From assembly GCA_018830415.1 (NCBI GenBank), contig JAHJSJ010000054.1, positions 1 to 24,615 of the forward strand: DNA of 24,615 bases, given 5' to 3'. Source of the DNA: Alphaproteobacteria bacterium (GTDB lineage: Bacteria > Pseudomonadota > Alphaproteobacteria > Sphingomonadales > Sphingomonadaceae). The notes beneath the pieces were generated by a model that worked only from the letters and a program-made list of their open reading frames with translations, searched no databases and was not told the DNA's origin. A program made the position numbers and the translations under genes. Of the stretch, positions 17,701 through 23,825 are shown piece by piece (the first letter of the stretch is position 1; every line of letters starts with the position of its first letter).

Positions 17701-17750
17701 CCTTTAGGGCGGCGGCGCCCCTAAACCTTTAGGGCGGCGGCGCCCCTAAA
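17701..17750. repeat. Perfect tandem duplication of a 25-bp palindromic unit (double terminator) at the trmB 3' end
   Basis: Two identical 25-bp units (17701-17725 and 17726-17750) each contain the inverted repeat TTTAGGG...CCCTAAA around a GGCGGCGGC-type core. The trmB stop codon (17746-17748) lies inside the right-hand unit. As the first thing after trmB on the minus strand they probably act as tandem stem-loop terminators, and the symmetry would also serve the converging MliC transcript. Confidence 0.8.
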
Positions 17751-18447
17751 TACGTCTCCAGCGAAAATACCAGACCTCGTGCCCGTACACGGTGCGGGCC
17801 TTGTGCTCATACCGCGTTTCGGGCCAGCCTGACGGGCGCACCTGCCAATCGGATGGCTTTTCCACCACCCATTCGAACAGATCGGTGTGGCGCTGCATTA
17901 CCATCAGCGCGTGGCGCAGATAGACCGCGTGATCGGTGCCGAACCGGAATTCGCCGCCGGGCTTCATCTTCTGCGCGATCAGCTTGACCGGCCCGTCATT
18001 CATCATCCGCCGCTTGGCATGGCGCGCCTTGGGCCAGGGATCGGGGTGGAGCAGATAGACCATGCTCAGCGCCCCATCGGGCACCCGCGCCAGCACATCG
18101 AGCGCATCGCCCAGATGCAGGCGGATGTTCGGGAGCTGCTGATCGGCAATATGGGTCAGCGCCTGCGCCACGCCGTTGACGAAGGGTTCGGCCCCAATGA
18201 AGCCGTGATCGGGCAGCAGGTCAGCCCGATAGGCAAGATGCTCCCCCCCGCCAAAGCCGATCTCGAAATGCAGCGGGCGCTGGTCGCCGAACAGGATTTC
18301 CGATGTCACGGGGCCTTCGGCAGGCACGGCAATTTGCGGCAGCAGGTTGTCGACCAAGCCCTGCTGCTTCGAGCGCAGTTTCTTCCCGACGCTGCGACCA
18401 TAAAGCCGCGCAATGGTGGTGGGATCGCCTTCTTTGAACGCTGTCAT
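17746..18447 (-). CDS. trmB: tRNA (guanine-N7-)-methyltransferase
   Basis: This enzyme uses S-adenosylmethionine to methylate N7 of guanosine 46 in the tRNA variable loop. The 233-residue protein has 'RPLHFEIGFGGGEHL' (SAM-binding glycine-rich loop), 'GAEPFVNGV' (acidic residue for the ribose), 'LHLGDALDVL', the hallmark 'HPDPWPKARHAKRR' and 'FRFGTDHAVY', and ends with 'TRYEHKA' and 'VWYFRWRRI'. Length is normal for TrmB. The ATG at 18447 is preferred over a GTG at 18483 because the latter would place a strong terminator hairpin inside the coding region. A four-codon frame (ATG at 18458) ends in a TGA that overlaps the trmB ATG. Its stop codon lies inside a tandem palindromic repeat. ctrA lies upstream on the same strand. 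Confidence 0.93.
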   Translation of the reverse strand: MTAFKEGDPTTIARLYGRSVGKKLRSKQQGLVDNLLPQIAVPAEGPVTSEILFGDQRPLHFEIGFGGGEHLAYRADLLPDHGFIGAEPFVNGVAQALTHIADQQLPNIRLHLGDALDVLARVPDGALSMVYLLHPDPWPKARHAKRRMMNDGPVKLIAQKMKPGGEFRFGTDHAVYLRHALMVMQRHTDLFEWVVEKPSDWQVRPSGWPETRYEHKARTVYGHEVWYFRWRRI

Positions 18448-18460
18448 GGCGCGCCCATAG

Positions 18461-18492
18461 AAAAACGCCCGAGGTGTTACCACCCCGGACGC
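18461..18492 (-). terminator. Intrinsic terminator/possible attenuator immediately upstream of trmB
   Basis: On the minus strand a 12-bp stem (18481-18492 with 18465-18476, including three G-U pairs) encloses the tetraloop GTAA and is followed directly by TTTTTC. This is the most classical rho-independent terminator in the window. It ends 13 nt before the trmB ATG, too close for a separate promoter to fit downstream of it, so either it is read through or trmB starts from a promoter within or above it. Confidence 0.7.
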
Positions 18493-18519
18493 AAATTCAA
18501 ATCACTTCGATAATGCCGA

Positions 18520-18534
18520 CGGCCCAAAGGGCCG
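18520..18534. repeat. Hairpin between trmB and ctrA
   Basis: CGGCCC and GGGCCG form a 6-bp stem around AAA. It is the third stem-loop downstream of ctrA when read on the minus strand. There is no T-run, so its role is unclear. Confidence 0.4.
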
Positions 18535-18561
18535 CAAGGCCGACCGACCGCCCGCAGCTGC

Positions 18562-18580
18562 TCGATCCTGAAAGGATCGA
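18562..18580. repeat. Hairpin between trmB and ctrA
   Basis: TCGATCCT and AGGATCGA form a perfect 8-bp stem around a 3-nt loop. On the minus strand it is the second stem-loop after the ctrA stop. It may protect the ctrA mRNA 3' end or add to termination. Confidence 0.45.
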
Positions 18581-18593
18581 AACGCAGCGAGGA

Positions 18594-18614
18594 CGCTCGC
18601 CCGGAGGGCGAGCG
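18594..18614 (-). terminator. Probable ctrA transcript-end hairpin
   Basis: A perfect 9-bp GC-rich stem (CGCTCGCCC/GGGCGAGCG) around a 3-nt loop begins 9 nt after the ctrA stop on the minus strand. No T-run follows, so termination would depend on Rho or on the later terminator at 18461-18492; it may instead stabilise the 3' end. Confidence 0.5.
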
Positions 18615-18623
18615 AAACACAAT

Positions 18624-19319
18624 TTACGCCGCTTCGACCACCTGTTCATCATCGCGCAGCACATAACCGCGGCCCCACACCGTCTCGATGTAGTTTTCGC
18701 CGCCGCAGGCCAGCGAGAGCTTCTTGCGCAGCTTGCAGATGAACACGTCGATGATCTTGAGTTCGGGTTCGTCCATCCCGCCATAGAGGTGGTTGAGGAA
18801 CATTTCCTTGGTCAGCGTGGTGCCCTTGCGAAGCGAGAGCAGTTCCAGCATCGCATATTCCTTGCCGGTCAGGTGAACGCGCGCACCATCGACCTCGACC
18901 GTCTTGGCATCAAGGTTCACGGCGAGCTTGCCGGTGCGGATGACCGACTGCGAGTGGCCCTTCGAACGGCGCACCACAGCATAGATGCGGGCGACCAGTT
19001 CTTCGCGGTGGAACGGCTTGGTCACGTAATCATCCGCGCCGAAACCGAAGCTGCGGATCTTGGAATCCATTTCCGAAATGCCCGACAGGATCAGCACCGG
19101 GGTCTGCACCTTGGCGACGCGCAGCTTCTTCAACACGTCATACCCGTGCATGTCGGGCAGGTTCAGGTCGAGCAGGATGATGTCGTAATCATACAGCTTG
19201 CCCAGATCGAGGCCCTCTTCGCCGAGGTCGGTCGAATAGACATTGAAACCCTCGGTGGTGAGCATCAGCTCAATCGCCTTGGCGGTAGTCGGTTCGTCTT
19301 CGATCAGCAGCACACGCAT
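18624..19319 (-). CDS. ctrA: Cell-cycle master response regulator CtrA
   Basis: This is a 231-residue OmpR-type regulator and the master cell-cycle and motility regulator of alphaproteobacteria, binding TTAA-N7-TTAA sites when phosphorylated. The receiver domain opens 'MRVLLIEDEPTTAKAIELML', with acceptor D51 in 'ILLDLNLPDMHGYD' and the K of 'DDYVTKPFHREEL'. The winged-helix domain has 'LTGKEYAMLELLSLRKGTTL', 'YGGMDEPELKIIDVFICKLR' and 'YIETVWGRGYVLRD', which are CtrA hallmarks. It ends 'EQVVEAA', a hydrophobic Ala-Ala end as in ClpXP-degraded CtrA. In Caulobacter it acts below CckA-ChpT and represses replication; in several other alphaproteobacteria it mainly drives motility. The promoter region has four TTAA half-sites and two GANTC sites, which suggests autoregulation and methylation control. 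Confidence 0.97.
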   Translation of the reverse strand: MRVLLIEDEPTTAKAIELMLTTEGFNVYSTDLGEEGLDLGKLYDYDIILLDLNLPDMHGYDVLKKLRVAKVQTPVLILSGISEMDSKIRSFGFGADDYVTKPFHREELVARIYAVVRRSKGHSQSVIRTGKLAVNLDAKTVEVDGARVHLTGKEYAMLELLSLRKGTTLTKEMFLNHLYGGMDEPELKIIDVFICKLRKKLSLACGGENYIETVWGRGYVLRDDEQVVEAA

Positions 19320-19373
19320 CGCTGGTCCCCTGTTTGCCTTTGGTAACCCCTGCTTAGGAGAGGTTGCCGCCTG

Positions 19374-19451
19374 TTAACCACGACACTTGTCACCAAAAAA
19401 GGTTAATAAGAGGTTTAAGACGTTAACGTTTTGAAGTGAGTCTTTCGAGTC
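19374..19451 (-). promoter_or_regulatory. ctrA upstream region with four TTAA half-sites and a paired GANTC motif
   Basis: TTAA occurs at 19374-19377, 19403-19406, 19415-19418 and 19423-19426, two of them inside the palindrome GTTAAC. The spacings (25, 8 and 4 nt) are not the canonical 7, so a full CtrA box is not exact. Just beyond lie GANTC sites at 19438-19442 and 19447-19451, which on the ctrA strand read GACTCGAAAGACTCA. In Caulobacter the ctrA P1 promoter is controlled by CtrA itself and by CcrM methylation of GANTC, so this is a likely regulatory region. No exact start of transcription is called. Confidence 0.55.
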
Positions 19452-19809
19452 ACAGTGGCGGACGGTCGATTTGAGGGCGGACGTGTGTGGATGCCCCCAG
19501 TTTTGCACGGCGATTTTGTGTCGGCTGTGACGGCTTGGCGCTTTTATCGCTCGTGTGTCAGGCCTCTTGCTGTGGCCTGCTTTTGCCACGGGACGGTATG
19601 CAGTGCGAAGAACGAGTTCCACATCGGTTCAAAGAGCTTTGATGCTCGCGCCCCGGGACTGGTTTGCTCGTCCTGAACATTGAAGTCCTTGCCGCATAAT
19701 CGTCAGTCGATCTCCTTGCCGAGGCTTGTCGCCCCTATGCAAGCGCAATACGTGGTGCACTGCCCTTGCCCGCCTGAAGCGCAACAATCATTCAGCCGCG
19801 TGCGCAAAA

Positions 19810-20075
19810 GATTCACGGCTGGATTCGAAAGATTCAATCACCATATTTTTCTTCACAGATTCGATTTGGGGCTTGCGCGGTTCGCGACTCAAGCTTGCTC
19901 CACGCGTCGCGGGTCTGAATCACCCCGACAATTGGTCGATATGGTAATTTAGAGGTTAATCTGTCGTTGACGTGAGTCGCGCACTGATTCATCATCTAGT
20001 GGTTCGGCGCAAATCGAACCCCCAAGCCTTGGTGAATCACCCGCCGCTCGGATCAGAGCACTGGAGAAAGGATTC
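19810..20075. promoter_or_regulatory. Dense cluster of ten GANTC (CcrM methylation) sites upstream of nrdA
   Basis: GANTC sites start at 19810, 19822, 19831, 19858, 19886, 19917, 19974, 19986, 20034 and 20071. For random DNA of 50-65% GC about one site would be expected in this length. The central 19822-19836 reads GATTCGAAAGATTCA. GANTC is the target of the alphaproteobacterial cell-cycle methyltransferase CcrM, and its methylation state controls promoters through GcrA in Caulobacter. Such density suggests a methylation-sensitive switch, or a protein-binding array, for nrdA. Confidence 0.7.
19967..19995 (+). promoter_or_regulatory. Candidate promoter for nrdAB with GANTC sites in its spacer
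   Basis: TTGACG (19967-19972), a 17-nt spacer and CATCAT (19990-19995) resemble a sigma70 promoter (5 of 6 and 4 of 6 matches). The spacer contains GAGTC (19974-19978), and a GATTC (19986-19990) spans the spacer/-10 border. A TTAA half-site lies at 19956-19959, just upstream. The predicted transcript would have a leader of about 240 nt before nrdA. There is no experimental support. Confidence 0.35.
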
Positions 20076-20242
20076 GCCCCGGCCCGAGGAACCGATACGC
20101 GCCGCGAACCGATCAGCAGGTGCAGCAACAGGCGTCTTTCGGAGACCTCCTGTTGGCAAGTCTGTGGATCAACCGGTATAGAACAGAATTGGAACATAGC
20201 CCTTGCGGGGGTTGCCGATTCGGGGGCAAAGTGGGGCAGCAG

Positions 20243-22294
20243 ATGGATTTCAAGGTGAGCGATAACGTGCCGGGTGATGTGGTGAACGAATTGGATGCAG
20301 GCACGCCTGCCGAGGCACAAGCGGGGGCCGGGATGTCCGCAGGGGATGAAAAAGCTGTGACCATGAACAAGGCGGATGCCGGATCGGAAGAACTCATCGC
20401 CGCCAAGGCTGGCGAAGCGCTGGCCGGCGCGCTTGCGCAAGCTGAGGCCGAAGCGGGGAAGGGTGCTACCGACAGCAAGAAGGTCAACGCCCGCCGCTTT
20501 ACCGTCGTCACCGATGCCTCACGCGATGCCCTGCTGACTGATTTCGGTAAGGACACGCTGACCGATCGCTATCTGCTGCCCGGAGAAAATTACCAGGACC
20601 TGTTCGCCCGCGTAGCCGATGCCTATGCCGATGATCAGGCCCACGCCCAGCGGTTGTATGACTACATTTCAAAACTGTGGTTCATGCCCGCGACCCCGGT
20701 GCTGTCGAACGGCGGCACCCACCGCGGCTTGCCGATTTCGTGCTATCTCAATTCGGTGTCCGACAGCCTTGAAGGGATCGTCAACACTTGGAATGAAAAC
20801 GTCTGGCTGGCCAGCAAGGGCGGCGGGATCGGCACCTATTGGGGCAATGTCCGCGGGATTGGCGAACCGGTCGGCCTCAACGGCAAGACCAGCGGGATCA
20901 TTCCGTTTGTGCGCGTGATGGACAGCCTGACCCTGGCGATTTCACAAGGCTCGCTCCGGCGCGGGTCGGCGGCGTGTTACCTCGACGTCAGCCACCCTGA
21001 GATCGAAGAGTTCCTCGAAATCCGCAAGCCTTCGGGCGATTTCAACCGTAAGGCGTTGAACCTGCACCACGGCGTGCTGCTGACCGATGCATTCATGGAA
21101 GCGGTGCGCGACGGGGCGGAGTTTGACCTCAAATCGCCCAAGACCGGCGAAGTGCGTGCCACCGTGGATGCGCGCTCGCTGTTCCAGAAACTGGTCGAAA
21201 CGCGGCTCGCCACCGGTGAGCCTTACATCGTGTTCAACGACACGGTGAACCGCATGATGCCCAAGCATCACCGCGATCTGGGACTGAAGGTCTCGACCTC
21301 GAACCTGTGCTCGGAAATCACTCTGCCGACCGGGATCGATCACCTCGGCAATGACCGCACAGCGGTGTGCTGCCTGTCGTCATTGAACCTGGAAACCTGG
21401 GACGAATGGAACAGCGACAAGCAGTTCATCGAAGACGTGATGCGCTTCCTCGACAACGTGCTGCAGGATTACATCGACCGTGCGCCCGACGAAATGGCGC
21501 GGGCGAAATATTCCGCCGCGCGCGAACGCTCGGTCGGCCTCGGTGTGATGGGCTTCCACTCGTTCCTGCAGCAAAAGGGCATCGGCTTTGAAAGCGCGAT
21601 GGCCAAGGCGCTGAACCTGCAGATGTTCAAGCATATCCACGCCAAGGCGTCGGAAGCTTCGATGCTGCTGGCGCAGGAACGCGGGCCGTGTCCCGATGCC
21701 GCCGACATGGGCGCGATGGAGCGGTTCAGCTGCAAGATGGCAATCGCGCCGACCGCGTCGATCAGCATCATCTGCGGCGGGACGAGCGCCTGTATCGAAC
21801 CGATCCCGGCCAATATCTACACCCACAAGACGCTGTCGGGCAGTTTCATCGTCAAGAACCCCTATCTGGAAAAGCTGCTCGACAAGAAGTCGAAGAACTC
21901 CACCAATGTCTGGAACTCGATCCTCGAACGTGGCGGCAGCGTGCAGCACCTCGATTTCCTCTCGGCAGAGGAAAAGGCGGTCTACAAGACCAGCTTTGAA
22001 ATCGACCAGCGCTGGCTGCTCGAATTCGCGGCTGACCGGACGCCCTATATCGATCAGGCGCAGTCGCTGAACCTGTTCATCCCGGCCGATGTCGACAAGT
22101 GGGATCTGATGATGCTGCACTTCCAGGCGTGGGAACGCGGGATCAAATCGCTGTATTACCTGCGCTCCAAAAGCGTGCAGCGCGCCGGTTTCGTCGGCGG
22201 GGTGGAGGCGGATAACACCACCGAACTCGCCCGCATCGAACTCGCCGCCGCCGACGGCCCGACCGATTACGAAGAATGCTTAAGCTGCCAATAG
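20243..22294 (+). CDS. nrdA: Ribonucleoside-diphosphate reductase, large (alpha) subunit, class I
   Basis: This is the catalytic subunit that reduces ribonucleotides to deoxyribonucleotides for DNA synthesis. The 683-residue protein carries 'ISCYLNSVSDSLEGI' (C167, one of the redox pair), 'STSNLCSEI' with N354, C356 (thiyl radical) and E358, 'AVCCLSSLNL' (partner cysteine C376 or C377), 'SLYYLRSK' (Y638/Y639, radical transfer) and the C-terminal shuttle pair C679/C682 ('ECLSCQ'). The first ~82 residues are Ala/Glu-rich and low complexity; the ATP-cone of E. coli NrdA is missing, so overall activity control by dATP through that domain is not expected. The ATG at 20243 has GGGG upstream; the open frame extends to 20120 but that leader is Cys/Arg-rich and unlikely to be coding. 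nrdB follows after 71 nt. Confidence 0.95.
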   Translation: MDFKVSDNVPGDVVNELDAGTPAEAQAGAGMSAGDEKAVTMNKADAGSEELIAAKAGEALAGALAQAEAEAGKGATDSKKVNARRFTVVTDASRDALLTDFGKDTLTDRYLLPGENYQDLFARVADAYADDQAHAQRLYDYISKLWFMPATPVLSNGGTHRGLPISCYLNSVSDSLEGIVNTWNENVWLASKGGGIGTYWGNVRGIGEPVGLNGKTSGIIPFVRVMDSLTLAISQGSLRRGSAACYLDVSHPEIEEFLEIRKPSGDFNRKALNLHHGVLLTDAFMEAVRDGAEFDLKSPKTGEVRATVDARSLFQKLVETRLATGEPYIVFNDTVNRMMPKHHRDLGLKVSTSNLCSEITLPTGIDHLGNDRTAVCCLSSLNLETWDEWNSDKQFIEDVMRFLDNVLQDYIDRAPDEMARAKYSAARERSVGLGVMGFHSFLQQKGIGFESAMAKALNLQMFKHIHAKASEASMLLAQERGPCPDAADMGAMERFSCKMAIAPTASISIICGGTSACIEPIPANIYTHKTLSGSFIVKNPYLEKLLDKKSKNSTNVWNSILERGGSVQHLDFLSAEEKAVYKTSFEIDQRWLLEFAADRTPYIDQAQSLNLFIPADVDKWDLMMLHFQAWERGIKSLYYLRSKSVQRAGFVGGVEADNTTELARIELAAADGPTDYEECLSCQ

Positions 22295-22365
22295 GCGCGC
22301 CCGAATCCGCCGCCTCGCGCGGCCCATTATCTGATATACTGATTTCCCTAGCCGGAGGTTCCGCC

Positions 22366-23412
22366 ATGTCGCTGCTCGAAGCCCGCTCCACCTACAAGCC
22401 GTTCGAATACCCCTGGGCCTATGATTTCTGGAAGCGCCAGCAACAGATCCACTGGATGCCCGAAGAAGTGCCGCTGGGCGAGGATTGCCGCGACTGGGCG
22501 CAGAAGATCACCGAGAACGAACGCAACCTGCTCACCCAGATTTTCCGCTTCTTCACCCAGGCCGATGTCGAGGTGCAGAACTGCTATCACGAAAACTACG
22601 GCCGGGTGTTCAAGCCGACCGAGATCAAGATGATGCTGGCGGCGTTTTCCAACATGGAAACGGTGCACATCGCGGCCTATTCGCACCTGCTCGACACCAT
22701 CGGGATGCCCGAAAGCGAATACAGCGCCTTCCTCGAATATGAGGAAATGAAGGACAAGCACGATTTCCTCCAGCAGTTCGGCGTCGATTCCGATGCCGAT
22801 ATCGCCCGCACGCTGGCGGTGTTCGGCGGGTTCACCGAAGGGCTGCAACTGTTCGCATCCTTCGCGATGCTGATGAACTTCCCGCGCTTCAACAAGATGA
22901 AGGGCATGGGGCAGATCGTCAGCTGGTCGGTGCGTGATGAAAGCCTGCACTGCGAAGGCATCATCAAGCTGTTCCACACCTTCTGCGAAGAACGCCAGTG
23001 CCTGACCAAAGCGGTCAAGGAAGACCTGATCGACATCTGCCAGAAAACCGTGCGGCTGGAAGACAACTTCATCGACCTCGCGTTCGAAATGGGCCCGATC
23101 AACGGGATGAGCGCCAAGGAAATCAAACGCTACATCCGCTACATCGCCGATTGGCGCCTGAAGCAGTTGGGCCTGCAGGAGATCTACATGATCGAGGAAC
23201 ACCCGCTGCCGTGGCTCGCCCCGTTGCTGAACGGGGTGGAACACGCCAACTTCTTTGAGCAGCGCGCAACGGAGTATTCGAAGGGCGCCACAAGGGGCGA
23301 TTGGAACACCGTGTGGTCGTCGTTTGACAAGCGCCAGAAGGCCAAGGCGGTGAACGAGGACGGGGTCGAGGAGGCCGAGGCCGGGCTGTTTGGGGCTGAG
23401 GCTGCGGAGTAG
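22366..23412 (+). CDS. nrdB: Ribonucleoside-diphosphate reductase, small (beta) subunit, class I
   Basis: This subunit holds the di-iron site and tyrosyl radical that starts catalysis in NrdA. The 348-residue ferritin-like protein has all expected ligands: D67 ('FTQADVEVQ'), E98 and H101 ('NMETVHIAAY'), E158 ('GFTEGLQLF'), E192 and H195 ('RDESLHCEG'). The radical-bearing tyrosine is present as Y105, and W30 lies in the conserved 'IHWMPEEVPL'. The ATG at 22366 is set by a strong GGAGG 8 nt upstream; an earlier in-frame start at 22276 would overlap nrdA. No ATP-cone is appended at either end, so neither subunit of this enzyme carries that allosteric module. The last ~30 residues are acidic and Ala-rich. 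Confidence 0.96.
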   Translation: MSLLEARSTYKPFEYPWAYDFWKRQQQIHWMPEEVPLGEDCRDWAQKITENERNLLTQIFRFFTQADVEVQNCYHENYGRVFKPTEIKMMLAAFSNMETVHIAAYSHLLDTIGMPESEYSAFLEYEEMKDKHDFLQQFGVDSDADIARTLAVFGGFTEGLQLFASFAMLMNFPRFNKMKGMGQIVSWSVRDESLHCEGIIKLFHTFCEERQCLTKAVKEDLIDICQKTVRLEDNFIDLAFEMGPINGMSAKEIKRYIRYIADWRLKQLGLQEIYMIEEHPLPWLAPLLNGVEHANFFEQRATEYSKGATRGDWNTVWSSFDKRQKAKAVNEDGVEEAEAGLFGAEAAE

Positions 23413-23429
23413 CAACAGGAGCAGGATTT

Positions 23430-23543
23430 ATGGTTTCGGTTTTCCGGCTCCCCGCGAGCCTAAAGCAGGATGAGGCGCAAGGCCAACTCGGTTTGGAAGA
23501 ACTCGACGGTACTCGCCTCTCCCCCGCGTCTTCCCGGGCTTGA
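23430..23543 (+). CDS. Possible 37-residue small protein downstream of nrdB
   Basis: An ATG at 23430 with AGGAG about 9 nt upstream, 17 nt after the nrdB stop, opens a frame encoding a polar peptide that begins MVSVFRLPASLKQDEAQGQL and ends at TGA 23541-23543. I do not recognise it. The last five or so codons run into the first REP-like arm, which argues against an old conserved gene, and its early codons also cover the possible terminator hairpin. It may equally be chance. Confidence 0.22.
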   Translation: MVSVFRLPASLKQDEAQGQLGLEELDGTRLSPASSRA

Positions 23544-23612
23544 CCTGGGATCCCGCTTCTTCATTCAACGCCGCATAAGCCAGCGGGACCCCGGATCACG
23601 TCCGGGGAGACG
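23527..23612. repeat. REP-like inverted repeat, pair 1
   Basis: Two 31-nt arms, 23527-23557 and 23582-23612, are complementary at about 24 of 31 positions and flank a 24-nt spacer. The outer ends read CGTCT/AGACG and the inner ends TCCCGCT/AGCGGGA. The pattern 'GGGATCCCGC...GGGACCCCGGATC' is typical of dispersed extragenic palindromes in sphingomonad genomes. Confidence 0.65.
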
Positions 23613-23631
23613 TGTGTGTGTGGGGGGGGGG
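23612..23631. repeat. (GT)5-G10 simple repeat
   Basis: Five GT units (23612-23621) run into ten G residues (23622-23631). This is a slippage-prone tract lying between two REP-like pairs and outside any secure gene. Confidence 0.9.
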
Positions 23632-23648
23632 CTGACCCTCCCCTCCTC

Positions 23649-23731
23649 GTCACCCCGGCGAAGGCCGGGGCCCAGCTTCTTTTCGCTACCCCCGCCGCGC
23701 CGCTCTGGGTCCCGGCCTTCGCCGGGATGAC
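23649..23731. repeat. REP-like inverted repeat, pair 2
   Basis: Arms of 27 nt at 23649-23675 and 23705-23731 are complementary with two mismatches. Each is itself a short palindrome around CCGGCGAAGGCCGG, so the pair can form one large or two small hairpins. The unit is of the 'GTCATCCCGGCGAAGGCCGGG' type widespread in alphaproteobacterial intergenic DNA. Confidence 0.75.
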
Positions 23732-23825
23732 GGTGGCGCGGGGCATGGCTCGCGGGTTGCCGGCGCTGTGCTCTACCCATTTGAAAGCAACTTTTTATCA
23801 AGCCCTTGGGCGCTATGCCTGCGCT

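Larger units (their letters stand above)
19320..20242. other. Long non-coding intergenic region between ctrA and nrdA
   Basis: These 923 bp hold no convincing gene. The short open frames in it have no Shine-Dalgarno, no recognisable product and Cys/His/Arg-rich compositions. The region is visibly less GC-rich than its neighbours. It contains the ctrA upstream sites, 13 GANTC sites in total (19438-20221), a candidate promoter near 19967 and a single DnaA-box-like sequence TGTGGATCA (20163-20171; one mismatch to the consensus on the complementary strand). I found no palindromic NrdR box. A small RNA cannot be excluded. Confidence 0.7.
23413..23825. other. Repeat-bearing intergenic region after nrdB
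   Basis: This 413-bp stretch has no secure gene. It contains a possible 37-codon frame near nrdB, two REP-like inverted-repeat pairs (23527-23612 and 23649-23731) and a (GT)5-G10 tract between them. A weak hairpin GGCTC/GAGCC (23446-23460) may end the nrdAB transcript. Confidence 0.65.

Noticed and set aside
17701..17750. Start of a CRISPR array
   Set aside because: The two 25-bp copies are directly adjacent with no spacer, are palindromic and overlap the trmB stop.
19455..19676. Possible 73-residue gene in the ctrA-nrdA region
   Set aside because: No ribosome binding site, no recognisable sequence and an atypical Cys/Trp/Phe-rich composition.
19320..20242. Chromosomal replication origin at the GANTC cluster
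   Set aside because: Only one DnaA-box-like site was seen and no typical alphaproteobacterial origin neighbour (such as hemE) is present. A regulatory role at ctrA/nrdA is more economical, though GC-skew analysis of the genome would settle it.
20076..20242. NrdR box upstream of nrdA
   Set aside because: No ACAC-AT-rich-GTGT palindrome was found by reading both strands.
23616..23825. N-terminal extension of the DUF1294 protein
   Set aside because: These codons translate REP repeats ('TPAKAGAQ', 'VPAFAGMT'), a common artefact of over-long starts.
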